A stretch of DNA of 61,876 bases from Paludibacteraceae bacterium (GTDB lineage Bacteria > Bacteroidota > Bacteroidia > Bacteroidales > Paludibacteraceae): assembly GCA_024399495.1 (NCBI GenBank), contig JAKSNY010000014.1, positions 1 through 61,876 on the forward strand, read 5' to 3'. Both the position numbers and the translations under genes were made by a program. The notes under the pieces were generated by a model. It searched no databases. It was not told the origin of the DNA and saw only the letters and a program-made list of their open reading frames with translations. How positions within the stretch are numbered: the stretch's first letter is position 1; every line of letters starts with the position of its first letter. Of this stretch, positions 59,674 to 61,876 are shown in pieces.

Positions 59674-60324
59674 ATGATAAAAGCAACAGGAATTAAAAAG
59701 AGTTTTGGTGATATTGAGGTTCTCAAGGGTATAGACCTCAATATTGAGAAAGAGGAGTTTGTAAGCATAGTGGGTGCAAGCGGAGCGGGCAAGACCACAC
59801 TGCTACAGATACTTGGCACACTTGACAAGGCAGACAGCGGAAGCCTTATAGTTGATGGTATTGATGTAAACACCCTTAACGCCAATGCACTTGCCGATTT
59901 CCGTTGCCATCATATAGGCTTTGTGTTCCAATTCCATCAGTTGTTGCCTGAATTTACAGCATTAGAGAATGTTACAATACCTGCACTTATAGCACACAGA
60001 AAGAGTGGTGAGGCTGAGGCTGAAGCCAAGAGACTGCTTGATTATCTTGGACTTGGCGATAGGCTTAACCATAAACCTAACCAGTTATCAGGTGGTGAGA
60101 AACAGAGAGTTGCAGTGGCAAGGGCTCTGATTAACAAACCTAAACTTATATTGGCTGATGAGCCATCGGGTAGTCTTGACTCACAAAACAAAGAGGAACT
60201 TAACAAACTTCTGCTAAATCTTAAACAAGAGTTCCACCTTACGCTCCTTGTTGTAACCCACGATGCCGCTATGGCAAGTGTAAGTGACCGCACCATAACT
60301 ATGAAGGATGGGGCTGTCAGGTGA
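59674..60324 (+). CDS. lolD: Lipoprotein-releasing ABC transporter ATPase (LolD-like)
   Basis: The 216 aa ATPase of the LolD/MacB type: Walker [10 protein letters not shown], signature LSGGEKQR, Walker [11 protein letters not shown]-loop VVTHD. It would drive release of lipoproteins from the inner membrane, relevant to the many lipoproteins here. The membrane partner is not adjacent. Its ATG lies inside a TGTATGATGTATGAT repeat. It ends directly against the stop of the convergent gene. Confidence 0.85.
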   Translation: MIKATGIKKSFGDIEVLKGIDLNIEKEEFVSIVGASGAGKTTLLQILGTLDKADSGSLIVDGIDVNTLNANALADFRCHHIGFVFQFHQLLPEFTALENVTIPALIAHRKSGEAEAEAKRLLDYLGLGDRLNHKPNQLSGGEKQRVAVARALINKPKLILADEPSGSLDSQNKEELNKLLLNLKQEFHLTLLVVTHDAAMASVSDRTITMKDGAVR

Positions 60325-61626
60325 TTATATGCCCAACATCCACTTGTAGGCAGGTATTATGTGGATGGTCTGTTCATTTATGGTTATTCTCTCTTCTGTA
60401 GAGTGTGTAATTATGTAAAGGTTGTTACAATCTGTTACCTTTGCCGCTTCCAATATGCCATCTAATTCTCTTTTCTTTGTGTCAGCATCGGAAATGTCCC
60501 AACACACTTGTATCAACTCTTTTATTGAGTCTTCACTTTGGACAACAAAATCACACTCTTTGCTACCTTGGTAATAGAATATTTTTTCATTTGTCTTGCT
60601 TTTTCTTGCTAAATGTAGCAATACAGAGTTCTCCAACAACTTGCCATTGTCATTGCTTTGGGGCAGTAATACGCATTGTCTCATACCATTATCAATAAAA
60701 TAGTATTTTGCCAGTGTCCTCTGCTCTTCTGATAGGGAATGTGTGTATTTAGGTACTTTTATAAACATAAAGCACTCACAGACATAATCAGCCCAATCAT
60801 ATAAAACATCCTTTGTAATTTTTACGCCAAGAGAATGCATATCATTATAAATTGCATTTATTGATGTAGGCTTGGATATGTTATTCATTAGCCGCTTTAT
60901 GAAATATCTTAACGCTTTGGTGTTTGATATGCTATGCCTTTCTGCCAAATCTCTAAGTAGCATTGCGTTATAGTAACCTTGCAATCTCTTTTCCTTTATC
61001 TCTTTGGTTTCGGTCAAGGCAATTTCAGGAAATGCCCCATCGCTGTTATATTGTTCCCACAATTTTTTTAATTTGGCATTTTGTGGTTCTGTAATACATT
61101 GTGTATCAAGATTATTAAATGCACAATATTCTTTAAAACTCAATGGAAATGTAGTGTATTCCAATCCCCATCCTCTGAGTTCTGTGGCTATTTCACTGCT
61201 TAATAATTTTGCATTGCTGCCGCTTATGAATATATGTGAGCAATAGTTTTTGAATACCCTTATTATAAACAATTCCCAATTTTTTATATTCTGAATTTCA
61301 TCAAAGAACATTTGTACATTTTTTAATTCCGTTTCAGGATACAACTCCCTGTAGGCATCCAACACTTCCTCCAAATCAGATACTTGCATATCAAACAAAC
61401 GCTCATCATCAAATCCTACCCAAAGGATAAGACTTTTGTCCAAACCATTTTGAACCAAGGAGTTTATGACCAATTTCATTTTTGAGGTCTTGCCACAACG
61501 TCTGACACCAGGCACTGTTACTATAGAGCCGCAGTTTATAGGCAGACTGTCTTCTCTTGATATTAAATTAAATGGAATCTCGTTTTGTTTGTCAAGAATG
61601 ATTTTTTTAAGAACTTCTTTATACAT
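60325..61626 (-). CDS. AAA_14/DUF4143-type ATPase
   Basis: The 433 aa protein has Walker A GVRRCGKTS, Walker B VQMFFDEIQN, a sensor FISGSNAKLLSSEI, and a C-terminal DUF4143 region (FIKVPKYTHSL, YYFIDNGMR, FYYQGSKECDFVV). Such ATPases are common as lone accessory genes in gut bacteria; function unknown. I start at ATG 61626, because the longer frame opens with a TTG downstream of the TATATTTG promoter box and adds only eight residues. Confidence 0.82.
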   Translation of the reverse strand: MYKEVLKKIILDKQNEIPFNLISREDSLPINCGSIVTVPGVRRCGKTSKMKLVINSLVQNGLDKSLILWVGFDDERLFDMQVSDLEEVLDAYRELYPETELKNVQMFFDEIQNIKNWELFIIRVFKNYCSHIFISGSNAKLLSSEIATELRGWGLEYTTFPLSFKEYCAFNNLDTQCITEPQNAKLKKLWEQYNSDGAFPEIALTETKEIKEKRLQGYYNAMLLRDLAERHSISNTKALRYFIKRLMNNISKPTSINAIYNDMHSLGVKITKDVLYDWADYVCECFMFIKVPKYTHSLSEEQRTLAKYYFIDNGMRQCVLLPQSNDNGKLLENSVLLHLARKSKTNEKIFYYQGSKECDFVVQSEDSIKELIQVCWDISDADTKKRELDGILEAAKVTDCNNLYIITHSTEERITINEQTIHIIPAYKWMLGI

Positions 61627-61759
61627 ATCCTTTTTGTTATTAGGGTGCAAATTTTATTATTACGATGCAAATATAGTAAACTTTACTTAAAAAAAGGAAA
61701 TATTTGTATGTTTTTTCATTTATTTAAGGAAAGTTGGTGTGTGTTCATTCAAAAAAAGA

Positions 61760-61803
61760 TAAGACATAAAAGCCGTTTATGGCTTAAATATAAAGGTAAT
61801 TTT
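61760..61803 (+). ncRNA. Partial structured 5' leader element, copy 5
   Basis: AAGACATAAAAGCC, loop GTTTAT, GGCTTAAATATAAAGG: the first hairpin and linker are kept with altered loop, but the second stem is missing and is replaced by ATTTTCACTAAC. Confidence 0.5.
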
Positions 61804-61807
61804 CACT

Positions 61808-61842
61808 AACTTTACTCGCACACTGCGTGTGCTCGTGAAGTT
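61808..61842. repeat. Hairpin at the window end
   Basis: AACTT ... GCACAC-TGC-GTGTGC ... AAGTT with ACTCG/CTCGTG between, resembling the hairpins at 4721-4833. TTTCACTAACTTTACTCGCA begins to repeat again at the window end. Confidence 0.5.
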
Positions 61843-61876
61843 AAAAACTTCGTTTTTCACTAACTTTACTCGCATA

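Noticed and set aside
1-61876. tRNA or rRNA genes
   Set aside because: No cloverleaf with a TTC-loop consensus or rRNA segment was recognised by eye in the intergenic spaces.

Overview
The window comes from a member of the Bacteroidota, most likely an uncultured gut-type Bacteroidales. The evidence is the Bacteroidota promoter form (TTTG, a 19-20 nt spacer, then TAnnTTTG) ahead of many genes, the scarcity of Shine-Dalgarno sites, lipoproteins with an SCKK-type lipobox, fimbrillin-like and FISUMP domains, an S46-type peptidase relative and an aryl-polyene-like gene set. I cannot name a genus.

Two kinds of DNA alternate. Housekeeping blocks: aspS (5012-6772); folE-queE-queD for queuosine precursors, with a candidate preQ1 riboswitch (8829-10917); an aryl-polyene/flexirubin-like lipid cluster on the minus strand (11035-23065); two FKBP isomerases, efp, a degenerate S46 peptidase relative and pdxB (23235-28608); esterase, DUF3467, MFS permease, phosphoethanolamine-transferase-like and DUF4922 genes (33257-38282); era (46991), der (57065), tcdA and lolD (to 60324). 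Accessory islands sit between them and carry ten surface lipoprotein genes, four AAA-ATPase/PD-(D/E)XK genes, six small leader-like ORFs (39-45 aa), a repeated structured 5' leader and two reverse transcriptase loci.

The most exciting content is a diversity-generating retroelement (DGR) at 51951-55368. It has a lipoprotein gene with a 3' variable repeat (53220-53326), a MutS-like accessory ORF, an AAC-rich template repeat (53963-54069) and an intact YVDD reverse transcriptase (54160-55368). A second variable repeat 23 kb away (30603-30706) differs from this template almost only at template adenines. It sits in a collapsed sister DGR whose reverse transcriptase has lost its catalytic core. The lipoproteins share a few N-terminal fimbrillin-like modules joined in different combinations to two kinds of C-terminal lectin-like domain (ending SVRC or SVRA). 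The whole looks like a family of diversifying cell-surface adhesins or pilus subunits, mixed by gene conversion and in part mutated by the DGR.

The islands are inserted in conserved neighbourhoods. The lipoprotein array at 38372-46972 is bracketed by a copy of the first codons of era, the 6.8-8.8 kb island by a copy of the 3' end of aspS, the DGR lies between era and der, and one cassette splits the aryl-polyene-like cluster. Intergenic DNA is crowded with short repeats built on TGTATGATGTAT and palindromic units. Some supply the stop codons of neighbouring genes and one lies in frame inside an oxidoreductase gene.
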